NCBI RefSeq assembly: GCF_003056725.1
Contig: NZ_QBKZ01000012.1
Span: forward strand, 1 to 46,086
Reading direction: 5' to 3'
Source of the DNA: Mangrovicoccus ximenensis
GTDB taxonomy: Bacteria > Pseudomonadota > Alphaproteobacteria > Rhodobacterales > Rhodobacteraceae
Length of the DNA: 46,086 bases
In this document: positions 7,346-15,418 of the stretch, in pieces
Layout: every line of letters starts with the position of its first letter
How positions within the stretch are numbered: position 1 is the stretch's first letter
The notes under the pieces: generated by a model
What the model was told of the DNA's origin: nothing
Databases searched by the model: none
Seen by the model: only the letters and a program-made list of their open reading frames with translations
Program-made: the position numbers and the translations under genes

Positions 7346-8528
7346 ACCCCGACCCTCCGTCCAGCACTTCCTTCCGCGCCTGGAAGCTCGTGGTGTAGCC
7401 CGAGCCGCCGAGCGCATGGGTCGCCTGCGTCACCTGCCAGGTGCCGTCGAAGCGCGCGCCCATCCCCCCCATCGTCACCCGCATCCCGGCCCGGAGCGTC
7501 GGCAGCCCGACGCAGGAGCCCGAGCCGGTGATCAGCGTCTCCGCCATCTCGCGCAGCGCCTTTTCGGCGGCCTTGGCGGCGCCCTCCTCGTTGCGCGCAT
7601 CCGAAGGCTTGATCACCTTGACCATGCCCTTCACCGCGGTTTCCAGATCGGCCTGGCCGGACGGCCCCAGCGCATCGGCCGCCAGGCCGATATCCGACCA
7701 GGTCTTGGTCACGGACACGTTCTGCGCGTCGCCCGACTGGCGCGGATCCTGGGCGCGGGCCTCGACGGCGGAATACTGCGCGGCCGCCGACAGCGCCGGG
7801 GTGAAGCTGACCAGCGAGCGGCCCCAGACGAACTCCGCCACCGGATTGCTTGCGGCACGGGCGGCATCGAACAGGATCAGCATGTCGCTGCCATCCGCGC
7901 CGATGCCGGTGGCCAGCGAGAGGCCGTAGCCCTTGGCGCGCTTGGCGATCTCGTCATAGAGATAGCCGTCGACCTCGACCCTCTGGCGGGTCTCGCCCTC
8001 GTTCTCGGGGCTCGCCATGGACAGGCTGACGCCGTTGTCGCGGCAGAGCGCTTCGATGATTGCCTTGTCGGTGCCGTCGTAATTCTTGGCCACGTAGATT
8101 TTCTGCAGCCCGCGAAAGAACTTGTTCAGCGCGCGGATCCGGCAGGTGGGCGCGCCCGAGGCCGGGAAGCCCGGCGCCAGCGACACCACCTCGCCCTTCA
8201 TCACCAGCGTCAGCTCGCCCTGTTCCAGATAGCCGATATGCAGCTCGACCTCGGCGCCCGGCTCGAAATTCGGCACGTCGGGGCCGCTTTCGGACAGCTT
8301 CAGCGGCTGGCCGGTCGGCCCCCAGGGCGAGGAGTATTTCGGCAGGCGCGCCACCGGGTCCCAGTCGTTGAGGACAAACTCGAAGCTGTCGACGTTTTCG
8401 AGATCCGAGGTGAAGGACACCTCCAGCACGTCGCGCAGCACCAGCCCGTCGGCGCGCTGGCCGTTCAGCACGATCTGGAAGGCGGGCGTCATGAACTTGA
8501 CCTCGCCGATGAAGGTCTCGGCGGTCAT
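7338..8528 (-). CDS. Baseplate hub protein (gpD/late control, VgrG N-domain type)
   Basis: 396 residues of the gpD-like family: TPAFQIVLNGQRADGLVLRD start, LENVDSFEFVLNDWDP, then the FEPGAEVELHIGYLEQGEL strand pair typical of the hub barrel, and a C-terminal RFDGTWQVTQATHALGGSGY segment found in Afp8-like hubs. The hub trimer connects the tube to the spike. Its start overlaps the LysM gene stop by four bases, and its stop overlaps the spike start. The length is normal, and there are no signs of decay. Confidence 0.9.
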   Translation of the reverse strand: MTAETFIGEVKFMTPAFQIVLNGQRADGLVLRDVLEVSFTSDLENVDSFEFVLNDWDPVARLPKYSSPWGPTGQPLKLSESGPDVPNFEPGAEVELHIGYLEQGELTLVMKGEVVSLAPGFPASGAPTCRIRALNKFFRGLQKIYVAKNYDGTDKAIIEALCRDNGVSLSMASPENEGETRQRVEVDGYLYDEIAKRAKGYGLSLATGIGADGSDMLILFDAARAASNPVAEFVWGRSLVSFTPALSAAAQYSAVEARAQDPRQSGDAQNVSVTKTWSDIGLAADALGPSGQADLETAVKGMVKVIKPSDARNEEGAAKAAEKALREMAETLITGSGSCVGLPTLRAGMRVTMGGMGARFDGTWQVTQATHALGGSGYTTSFQARKEVLDGGSGFG

Positions 8529-9223
8529 CGCGGCACTCCCAGGGGCGGCAGCTCCAGCACCGCGCCGGGCGTCAGGGCGCGGGCATCGGACAGGTTGTTG
8601 TGATCCGCGATCACCCGCCAGGCGCGGGCATCGGCATAGGCGTCATGGGCGATCAGCGGCAGGGTCTCGCCTTCGGCCACGACATGGATGCGGGTGTGGT
8701 CCGCGCTCTGCGGGTTCACCTCCTGGTACTGGTCGGCGATGGTGACGTATTGCTTCAGGCTCAGCGAGACGACCGCGCGCAAAGGCTTGCCGTCGGGGTT
8801 GAAGAGCGTGAAGCGGCGGTTGACCGACAGCACAACGGCGCGGAAGCTCTGGGCCGGACGCTCGGTCGCGCCGAAGGCGGTGCCGGGAAAATCCTGGCCC
8901 CAGGCGACCTCGACCAGCGGCGGGGTATGGAGCGGACCGGAGATGGTGACGAGCCGGTGGAAGGCCTCGACCGTGTCGGTGACGGCGACCGCATCGGCGC
9001 CGGTGCCGTCCTTCGTCGAGTCGAAGAACAGCTCCATCGACAGGGTCTCGGCATCGCCGCGGACGAATTGCAGGAGCGGCTGTTCCAGCCCCGGAATGGC
9101 GACTTCGGCATATTGCGCGGCCTTGGCGAAGCTCAGTTCGGCGGGCGCATAGTCGATCTCCATCGGGTCGCCGATCTTGTCGCCCTTGAGGTCGATCTTC
9201 TGGAAGGAGAGCTTCGCCGCCAT
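8525..9223 (-). CDS. LysM-domain tube-initiator protein (Afp7/Pvc7-like)
   Basis: 232 residues. The first 160 form the tube-like/baseplate-adaptor domain (MAAKLSFQKIDLKGDK, SMELFFDSTKDGTG), and a LysM module closes the protein (HVVAEGETLPLIAHDAYADA, then RVIADHNNLSDA and PGAVLELPPLG). In extracellular contractile injection systems this protein starts tube polymerisation on the hub; the LysM part is structural there rather than peptidoglycan-cutting. It starts one base after the DUF5908 stop. Full length. Confidence 0.9.
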   Translation of the reverse strand: MAAKLSFQKIDLKGDKIGDPMEIDYAPAELSFAKAAQYAEVAIPGLEQPLLQFVRGDAETLSMELFFDSTKDGTGADAVAVTDTVEAFHRLVTISGPLHTPPLVEVAWGQDFPGTAFGATERPAQSFRAVVLSVNRRFTLFNPDGKPLRAVVSLSLKQYVTIADQYQEVNPQSADHTRIHVVAEGETLPLIAHDAYADARAWRVIADHNNLSDARALTPGAVLELPPLGVPR

Positions 9224-9406
9224 CTAGCGCCCCTCCCCTGCCTGCGCCGCCTGCCGATCGGCCATGCGGCGGCGGCTCTCCAGCTCTTCGCGGGCCAGTT
9301 CCTCCTTCACCGCTGCCACGACCTGGCGGATGAAGCGCGGATCGCGCAGGAGCTGCGGTTCCACCACGGTGACGGTCGAGACGATTTCGTTGATCTGCAC
9401 GTCCAT
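9224..9406 (-). CDS. DUF5908 small protein of contractile injection systems
   Basis: A 60-residue protein starting MDVQINEIVSTVTVVEPQLL and ending in a charged helix rich in Arg and Glu. Short proteins of this form, assigned to DUF5908, sit between the tube and LysM genes in many eCIS loci. Its role is unknown, perhaps in tube assembly. It fits in the operon with gaps of one base or less to both neighbours, which strongly supports it being a real gene despite its length. Confidence 0.8.
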   Translation of the reverse strand: MDVQINEIVSTVTVVEPQLLRDPRFIRQVVAAVKEELAREELESRRRMADRQAAQAGEGR

Positions 9407-9407
9407 C

Positions 9408-9923
9408 TCAGAACCCCGCCATGGATTTCAGGTCGCCGAGCGCCTTGCCGGGGCTGGCCACCAGCGACAGTTTCTCATGCGCGATCTCGAGCTTCTCGAT
9501 CGCCACGGCGGAGCTCGACGCGTTCAGCGCCGGACCCGACCACTTGACCGGGATGCCGTTCTCGAAGCTCCAGATCTTGATCGGCACGCGCAGCTCGTTG
9601 GCGAGGAAGATCAGCCCGTTCTGCCGCTTGCCCTCGCCCTTGAGGAAGCTCTCGTGCCAGAGATAGAGGTCCTCGCCGAAGCCGGTGCCGCGGGTCAGGG
9701 TGATGTTGGCAAAGCTCGCGCGGGTCGGGAACTTGTAGACCCGGTCATTCTGCCCGCCGGCGCGGTATTCCTCGATCTGGATTTCGCTTTCGAGCCCCGA
9801 GCATTCCGAGAAGCCGCCGAGCACGAAATCCATCGCGACCGAGGCGATGGCGGCGGGGCCGTCCGGGTCCTCGATCAGCGAGATGTAGAAGTTGAAGGCC
9901 GGGAGCGGCCCGAGATCGATCAT
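9408..9923 (-). CDS. Inner tube protein (T4 gp19-like)
   Basis: 171 residues of the Hcp/gp19-type tube fold: PAFNFYISLIEDPDG, the strongly conserved GFSECSGLESEIQIEEYRAG segment, then NITLTRGTGFGEDLYLWHES and IKIWSFENGIPVKW. Hexameric rings of this protein form the tube driven out by sheath contraction. The start ATG at 9923 overlaps the sheath stop by four bases. Full length and well conserved. Only one tube gene is visible; other eCIS carry two or three, and any others would have been beyond the truncated sheath. Confidence 0.93.
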   Translation of the reverse strand: MIDLGPLPAFNFYISLIEDPDGPAAIASVAMDFVLGGFSECSGLESEIQIEEYRAGGQNDRVYKFPTRASFANITLTRGTGFGEDLYLWHESFLKGEGKRQNGLIFLANELRVPIKIWSFENGIPVKWSGPALNASSSAVAIEKLEIAHEKLSLVASPGKALGDLKSMAGF

Positions 9924-10972
9924 GACGGGGTCTCCGTGACTTTGACGGCATCCATCGCCGCGCCGAGGCGGAACAGGATGAACTCGTAGGGCTCCGCAGG
10001 GGCGATGCCGATGTCGATCACCAGCCGCCCGGCCTCGCGGCCCTCGTCGGGGTTGTTTTCCAGATCGCATTTGACGCGGTAGGCGGCGGCGGGGGCGGCG
10101 CCCGCCAGCACGCCCGCGCGCCAGAGCCGGTCGAGGAAGCGGCTGGCAGATTGCTCGGCAGCGGCGCGGGTCATCACGTTGTTCGGTTCGAAGACCATCC
10201 ATTGCAGCGCACGTTCGAGCGATTTCTCCACCGCGTCGAGGATGCGCCGGGTTGTGAGGAACCGCATCGCGGGATCGGCACCGAGCGTGCGGGTGCCATG
10301 GACGCGCAGGCCGCGGCCGGGGAAGGCGCGGATCGCATTGACGCCCGCGGGGTTCAGCCCGGCCTGTTCGGCGTCATTGATCGGGAGCGTCACGCCCTCG
10401 GCATGGCGCAGCCTCAGATTGGCGCCCGAGCGCTGGATCCCCTGCCCGCGCTCGGCGGCGGCAAAGGCGCCGCAGACATGGCCCGAAGGCGGAACGGCCA
10501 GCATGCCGTCATCGCCGGAGACGGTGATCCAGGGCGCGAAGAAGCCGAGCCGCGGCTGGTCGCCGAGCTGCGCCCGCCAGGTCAGGAGGGCATCGAGCCG
10601 GACCTCCGCCGAGACCGGATCGGCCATCGCCACCTTCCAGGCACCGACGATGGCCGGGTTGCCCATCGCCTGCTGCACGGCGAGGATCTCGTCCGGCCCG
10701 AGCGCGCGCGGCACGGTGATCCGGACCATGGCGATCTCGGCCGGTTCGGCGGAAGCGAAGGCGGTGGGCTGGACGCGGTATTCGAGCGGCTCGAAGCCGG
10801 CGCGGGTCAGGCGCAGGGTGACGAAGCTCATCGGCAGGCCGGTCAGGTGGAAGCCGCCTCCGGCATCGGTGAGTGCCTGCGCGGCGGAGCCCGAGACATC
10901 GACGGTCACGCCCGCGAGCGGCACGGTCTCGCCGGCCTCGGTCGTGCCGGTGACACGCCCGCGGAGCTGAAA
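9920..10972 (-). pseudogene. Tail sheath protein, C-terminal fragment with a carboxypeptidase-regulatory-like domain
   Basis: The last 350 residues of a contractile sheath protein. The C-terminal 160 residues are the conserved sheath core (GLRVHGTRTLGADPAMRFLT, RRILDAVEKSLERALQWMVF, EPNNVMTR, then RVKCDLENNPDEGREAGRLV). The first 85 visible residues (LRGRVTGTTEAGETVPLAGV, TDAGGGFHLTGLP, FVTLRLTRAGFEPLEYRV) look like a carboxypeptidase-D-regulatory/Ig-like beta sandwich. The coding sequence breaks at base 10972, where IS-derived DNA begins, so the sheath start and any gene before it are gone. Without its N-terminal part the sheath cannot assemble normally. Confidence 0.88.
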
Positions 10973-11122
10973 ATTGCAAGGCGGTCCAAATCGGGTGGTT
11001 ACTCCGGGTGTGCCGGTGGCTTCAACTCGCTGACCTGCCCCCCGCGAGATCCCTCAGTCTGATGTAGAGTCTGCTCAACCTCGAAGGAGCAGACGAATGA
11101 GGAAGAGCCGTTTCACCGAGGC
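10973..11122 (+). mobile_element. IS3-family remnants (two element ends)
   Basis: From 11031 the sequence TGACCTGCCCCCC looks like the left terminal repeat of an IS3/IS407-type element. It is followed by a GAAGGAG ribosome site and an ATG at 11097 opening MRKSRFTE, the typical orfA start, which breaks off after eight codons. Bases 10977-11030 read on the minus strand as a short C-terminal coding tail ending ELKPPAHPE-stop followed by an end-like sequence, possibly the right end of another IS. Neither element can move. Confidence 0.65.
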
Positions 11123-11550
11123 GCCCGAACTTCGACAGTTGGAAGCTCGAAATTGGCCTGTTCGCACAGGCGGGTCTTGTAAAATCAAAGGGTTGATCGG
11201 TCGGAATGGTGCCATTTCCGGAAGTGGTGTTGTGGCACGCGTCATCTCGAATGCCATTGATCGTATTTCCATGGCCATGATAGCGTTGCGGCATGTACAC
11301 GAAGATCACCACGTCCGGCGGCCGCCGCTATCTCCAGCTCGTCGAGGGCTACCGCAACGAGGACGGAAAGGTGCGCCACCGCGTCATCGCCAATCTCGGC
11401 CGCATCGAAGAGCTGACGCCCCGCAAGCTTGATCCGCTGATCAGCGGGCTCAACCGCGCCCTCGGCCGCACCGGTAACACTGCCTCCGAAGTCATCTCCG
11501 ACAGCGCCCGGGCCCATGGCGATGTCTTCGCGCTGCACGAGATCTCGCGC
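11123..11550 (+). mobile_element. IS1634/IS4-type transposase, 5' fragment
   Basis: After an AT-richer leader, a transposase frame opens at 11293: MYTKITTSGGRRYLQLVEGY, RNEDGKVRHRVIANLGRIEE, as in IS1634-type proteins (IS4 superfamily). About 85 residues remain; similarity stops near ALHE at about 11545, before any part of the DDE catalytic core. The adjoining leader probably holds the element's left end. It lies next to IS3 pieces, so this spot has collected several insertions or is a join between IS copies. Confidence 0.7.
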
Positions 11551-11566
11551 GGGATCTGCTCTCCGC

Positions 11567-11738
11567 ACCGCCGCCTGAGGCGGCCGGAAGCGACGAGTAT
11601 ACTGCCCTTTCGTCGGCGTTCCGCATGTCGGCCGCGGAATTCGCGGCAGCCGCCCGTTCGGGCGACTTTGACCGGATCGTGGCGGCTGCAGAGGCCCTCA
11701 GGCCGGCCTATTCCAGGCTGTTCCTCGGCTACGGCTGA
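11567..11738 (+). pseudogene. Unidentified gene, 3' fragment
   Basis: The frame ending at the TGA at 11736-11738 encodes a plausible amphipathic C-terminus (EYTALSSAFRMSAAEFAAAA, then DRIVAAAEALRPAYSRLFLG). It resembles the last helices of a small helical periplasmic protein, possibly a cytochrome-like bundle, but no haem motif is present in what is left. It has no start and joins directly to transposase sequence on its left. Its last ten bases overlap the end of the convergent IclR gene. Confidence 0.35.
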
Positions 11739-12562
11739 CCGGGAAGGGCTGGGGACAGGGGCGCTTCGGTTCTGGCGGGACGATATCCAAGAGCTTCGGA
11801 AGCTTCGCGCGTGACCTCGAGAAGCAGCGCGACGTAGTCATGTTTCCGCGACTCGTCGAAGCGGAAAAGCGGAAAGGCCAAGGAAACGGCGGCGATGGAG
11901 CGGCCGCGATGGTCGAGGACCGGAGCGGCCATGCAGCGGACGCCTGCCTCGGCCTCCTCGATTTCTTCGGCATAGCCCTGTGCGCGGATCTCCGGAAGCT
12001 GTGCGCGCAGGATGGCGGCATCGGTGATGGTGCGCGGCGCGCGCGGCCCAAACTCCATCCGGGCAAGCCGCTCCTCGATCTCCACGGGATCGCGCCAGGC
12101 GAGGAGCGCCTTGCCGAGCGAGGTGCAGTAGAGCGGGTTTCGCATCCCCAGCGGCGCCTGCATCGACAGGGCATAGGCGGAATCGTAAGTGTGGATATAA
12201 GCGACGCGCTGGTCGCGGCTGTCCATCACCCCAAGGTTGACCGACTCGCCGAAGGCGCGGCTCAGTCGGCCCATGCCGCGATCGGCGACGGTCAGCAGCG
12301 CCTCCTGGCCCTTGAGCGTCCGCGCACCGAGGCCGAAAAGCTTCAGCGTCAGCCCGTAGCGCTCGGTGTCCGGCTCCTGTTCGACATAGCCCAGATCGAC
12401 CATTGTCTGCAGCAGGCGGTGCGCCGTCGACTTGGAGGTCATGGCGGTCTGCGCGATCTCCGCCAGCCCGGCATGGCCGGTCTCGGCAAGCGTCTCCAGC
12501 ACCGCGAAGACCTTCATCACGGCGGCGACATTCTCGGTTTTCGGCGGGCGTCCGGCGGTCAT
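11729..12562 (-). CDS. IclR-family transcriptional regulator (KdgR-like)
   Basis: 277 residues. An IclR winged helix-turn-helix at residues 10-75 (VMKVFAVLETLAETGHAGLA, then AMTSKSTAHRLLQTMVDLGY) is followed by the effector domain (QAPLGMRNPLYCTSLGKALL, VRCMAAPVLDHRGRSIAAVS). IclR proteins of this type regulate uronate, pectin and aromatic catabolism. It is divergent from the GH105-TRAP operon, and the shared 209-base intergenic region carries a site matching the KdgR operator core, which makes it the likely regulator of that operon. The gene looks intact. Confidence 0.9.
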   Translation of the reverse strand: MTAGRPPKTENVAAVMKVFAVLETLAETGHAGLAEIAQTAMTSKSTAHRLLQTMVDLGYVEQEPDTERYGLTLKLFGLGARTLKGQEALLTVADRGMGRLSRAFGESVNLGVMDSRDQRVAYIHTYDSAYALSMQAPLGMRNPLYCTSLGKALLAWRDPVEIEERLARMEFGPRAPRTITDAAILRAQLPEIRAQGYAEEIEEAEAGVRCMAAPVLDHRGRSIAAVSLAFPLFRFDESRKHDYVALLLEVTREASEALGYRPARTEAPLSPALPGQP

Positions 12563-12580
12563 AGCTGTCCCGATAATTAT

Positions 12581-12593
12581 GAAATCATGTTCC
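12581..12593. promoter_or_regulatory. Imperfect second KdgR-like site near the iclR start
   Basis: GAAATCATGTTCC has the G-AAA...TT-C spacing of the KdgR core with some mismatches, 19 bases upstream of the regulator start codon. It is a candidate autoregulatory half of the divergent control region and is weaker than the site at 12726. Confidence 0.35.
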
Positions 12594-12725
12594 GGATTTT
12601 TTGCAGAATTTTTTCGCCTTGTCCAGTCTTCTGGGATAACTCTCCGTATCTGTTGGATAATGCGTGAACTGGTCAGGAAAAGAATCCAGTTGCATAATGA
12701 AGCTGACTATGGTTCCTTCATTTTC

Positions 12726-12738
12726 GAAACGCCGTTTC
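12726..12738. promoter_or_regulatory. KdgR/IclR-type operator in front of the GH105 gene
   Basis: GAAACGCCGTTTC is a perfect inverted repeat (GAAAC/GTTTC, three-base centre) and fits the KdgR core RAAAYRNYRTTTY at every position. It sits 33 bases before the hydrolase ATG, overlapping where a promoter would be. The divergent IclR protein is the obvious binder, probably a repressor released by a uronate-derived ligand. Confidence 0.7.
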
Positions 12739-12771
12739 AGAAAAATTTACGGCGATCTGGAGGAGGCCCCG

Positions 12772-13896
12772 ATGACCATGCACCCGCTGCTCATGCAGAA
12801 GACCCGCCGCCACAGCCGCGAGGAGGTCGCGGGGCTGATCGGTCGGCTGACCGACAACCTCGTCAATATCGAAGACACGACCGGCGAGTTCCTGCTGCGG
12901 CTGGAGGATGGCCGTGTCATCGACACCAAGGGCTGGGCCGGCTGGGAATGGACCCATGGCGTCGGGCTCTACGGACTCCACAAGTTCTGGCAGCAGACCG
13001 GCGACGCGGAGACGATGAAGATCATCCGCGACTGGTTCGACGCAAGGCTGGCCGAAGGCACGCCGACCAAGAACATCAACACCGTAGCGCCCTTCCTGAC
13101 CATGGCGGAGCTCTACGCGCGCGACGCCAATCCTGTTTGGGTGCCCTACCTCGAGACCTGGGCGGAATGGGTGATGCACGAGATGCCCCGTACAGAAGAG
13201 GGCGGGCTGCAGCACATCGTCTACAACGACGTGAACCACCAGGAAATGTGGGACGACACGCTGATGATGTCGGTCCTGCCGCTGGCGCGGATCGGCCAGG
13301 TCCTGGGCCGCCCGGAATATGTCGAGGAAGCCAAGTACCAGTTCCTGGTCCACACCCAGTACCTTGCGGACCGGAAAACCGGCATGTGGTTCCACGGCTG
13401 GACCTTCGAGGAGCGCCACAACTTCGCCGGGGCACTCTGGGCGCGCGGCAACAGCTGGGTGACCATCGCGATCCCGGAATTCATCGAGATGCTCGACCTG
13501 CCCGAGGGCGACCCGATCCGCAAGCATCTGCTGTCGACGCTGGAGCGGCAGGCGCGGTTCCTCAAGCAGAGCCAGGACCGTTCTGGATTGTGGCACACGC
13601 TGGTCGATGATCCGGAGAGCTATCTGGAGGCCTCGGCTACGGCCGGTTTCGCCTATGGGCTGATGAAGGCGGTGCGGAAACGCTACCTGGCTCCGGAATA
13701 TCTCGCCGTGGCCGAGCGTGCCATGGAGGGGGTGATTGCCAATATCGACGGGGATGGCGAGCTGAAGCAGGTCAGCTTCGGCACCGCAATGGGCGAAGAC
13801 CTGCAATTCTACCGCGACATTGCCCTTACCTCGATGCCTTACGGCCAAGCCATGGCGATCCTCGCCCTGTCTGAATACCTGCGCAGCTATATCTGA
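12772..13896 (+). CDS. Glycoside hydrolase family 105/88: unsaturated uronyl hydrolase
   Basis: 374 residues forming an alpha6/alpha6 barrel of the YteR/GH105 type, which removes the 4,5-unsaturated uronic acid left by polysaccharide lyases (rhamnogalacturonan or similar). Visible motifs are WAGWEWTHGVGLYGL at 55-69, the catalytic-region WDDTL at 160-164 and LWARGNSWV near 222-230. No signal peptide is seen, so it acts in the cytoplasm on imported oligosaccharides. The ATG at 12772 has GGAGGAGG upstream; longer frames upstream lack a signal. The TRAP transporter genes follow 39 bases downstream, so uptake and first hydrolysis are coupled. The exact polymer (pectin, ulvan, other) cannot be read from the sequence. 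Confidence 0.9.
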   Translation: MTMHPLLMQKTRRHSREEVAGLIGRLTDNLVNIEDTTGEFLLRLEDGRVIDTKGWAGWEWTHGVGLYGLHKFWQQTGDAETMKIIRDWFDARLAEGTPTKNINTVAPFLTMAELYARDANPVWVPYLETWAEWVMHEMPRTEEGGLQHIVYNDVNHQEMWDDTLMMSVLPLARIGQVLGRPEYVEEAKYQFLVHTQYLADRKTGMWFHGWTFEERHNFAGALWARGNSWVTIAIPEFIEMLDLPEGDPIRKHLLSTLERQARFLKQSQDRSGLWHTLVDDPESYLEASATAGFAYGLMKAVRKRYLAPEYLAVAERAMEGVIANIDGDGELKQVSFGTAMGEDLQFYRDIALTSMPYGQAMAILALSEYLRSYI

Positions 13897-13935
13897 GGCC
13901 GCGCGCCTGAAAACGAAAATCTGGGAGGAGTTTCA

Positions 13936-14903
13936 ATGACCAGGACCATTCTGGGCGCCGCCGCGCTCATGGCGTCGACCGCCATCGCCCATGCCGATAC
14001 GCTGCGCTTTGCCTATGCGTCGAACGCGACTCCGACGATCGAGGCGATGGAGAAATTCGCCGAGCTGGTCGAGGAGAAGACTGGCGGCGACGTCACCGTG
14101 CAATTCTTTCCCGACAGCCAGCTCGGCGGCGAGCGCGAGCTGGTCGAGATGGTCAAGGGCGGGCTTCTCGACATGACCAAGGTCTCGGGCGGCCTGATGG
14201 AGAGCTTCGCACCGATCTACGGCGTGTTCTCCATGCCCTACCTCTTCGACGGCGAGGACCATTTCTACGCGGCGATGGACAGCGCCGACGTGATGGCGCC
14301 GGTCTACCAGGCGACGGCGGACCAGGGCTTCGTCGGACTGACCTACTACAATTCCGGCGCGCGCAGCTTCTACCTGAAGGACGGGCCGGTGAAGAGCGTC
14401 GCGGATCTGGAAGGCAAGAAATCCGCGTCATGCAGAGCCCGACCTCGATCAAGATGGTGCAGATGCTGGGCGCCGCGCCGATCGCGATGGGCCAGGCCGA
14501 GGTCTATACCTCGATCCAGCAGGACGTTCTGGACGGTGCCGAGAACAACGAGTACGCGCTGACCATCGCGCGTCACGGCGAGGTGGCGAAATACTACACC
14601 TATGACCAGCACACCCGCATCCCCGACATCGTGCTGATCTCCTCGGCTGCGCTGAACCGGATGTCGGACGGCAACCGTACCGCAGTGGAAGAGGCGGCGA
14701 AGGAGTCGACCGAGTTCCAGAAACAGGTCTGGGCCGAGGCGATTGCCGCCGAAAAGACCAAGGCCGAGGAGATGGGCGTCGAGTTCTTCGAGACCGACGT
14801 GGCCCAGTTCCAGGAGGCCGTCGCGCCGATGTACGAGGAGCTGAAGGCGGAGCCTGCCAAATACGCGCTCTTCGAGGCAATCCGGGCCGAGGCTGACGAC
14901 TGA
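13936..14903 (+). pseudogene. dctP: TRAP transporter substrate-binding protein DctP with a frameshift
   Basis: Periplasmic solute receptor of a TRAP system for acidic sugars or carboxylates. There is a signal peptide (MTRTILGAAALMASTAIAHA) and then DctP sequence (TGGDVTVQFFPDSQLGGERE, FSMPYLFDGEDHFY, FYLKDGPVKSVADLEGKK). At about base 14420 the frame breaks: an AAG-AAA-TCC run appears to lack one A, and the correct sequence resumes in the next frame as VMQSPTSIKMVQMLGAAPIA through to AIRAEADD. All family segments are present across the two frames, so a single-base deletion in a short A run explains it. This may be a sequencing error or a genuine inactivating mutation. The last base of the stop overlaps the dctQ start. 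Confidence 0.88.
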
Positions 14904-15415
14904 TGCGTGTCCTTCGCCGCCTGCTTGATGGGATCGTGGGCACGGCCTGCTGCCTGCTGCTGGCGGCGATGGTGGCCGTGCTGGCCTGGCAGGTCTTCAG
15001 CCGCTACGCACTGAATGACCCCTCGACCTTCTCCGAGGAAATCCTGCGCTTCGGCCTGGTCTGGCTGTCCCTGCTCGGAGCGGCCTATTCGACGGGGCGG
15101 GGCACCCATATGGCGGTGACGCTCCTGCGCGACTTCTCCGCGCCGGGGCTGCGCCGCGTGCTCGACATGGCTGTGCCCGCGGGCTTCCTGATCTTCGGCA
15201 TCGTGGTGATGGGGATGGGCGGCCTCAGGGCGATGGAGATCGCCTCGGGCCAGACCACCGCCGTGCTGCAATTGCCGATGTCCGCGATCTACGCCGCGCT
15301 GCCGGTGTCGGGCTTCTGCATCTCGCTCTATGCGCTCCTCAACTTTGCCGACCTCCTGCTTCAGCGCCGCGAACGGCCGGGCGAGGTGGAGGCGGCGCTC
15401 AACTGGGGGGATTGA
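14903..15415 (+). CDS. dctQ: TRAP transporter small permease DctQ
   Basis: 170 residues with four membrane helices, as usual for DctQ: a first helix (GTACCLLLAAMVAVLAWQVF), the SRYALNDPSTFSEEILRFGL motif after it, and conserved GTHMAVTLL. It bridges the periplasmic receptor and the large permease. The ATG overlaps the dctP stop by one base, and dctM follows three bases after its own stop, so the three genes are translationally coupled. Confidence 0.92.
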   Translation: MRVLRRLLDGIVGTACCLLLAAMVAVLAWQVFSRYALNDPSTFSEEILRFGLVWLSLLGAAYSTGRGTHMAVTLLRDFSAPGLRRVLDMAVPAGFLIFGIVVMGMGGLRAMEIASGQTTAVLQLPMSAIYAALPVSGFCISLYALLNFADLLLQRRERPGEVEAALNWGD

Positions 15416-15418
15416 CCC

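Noticed and set aside
4304..10972. Type VI secretion system or temperate prophage
   Set aside because: No TssB/C pair, TssJLM membrane complex, ClpV, capsid, terminase or integrase; the LysM, DUF5908 and gp19/sheath order fits an extracellular contractile injection system.
12664..12771. Earlier start for the GH105 hydrolase at 12,664
   Set aside because: The extension covers the operator and lacks a ribosome site; the ATG at 12,772 has a strong one.
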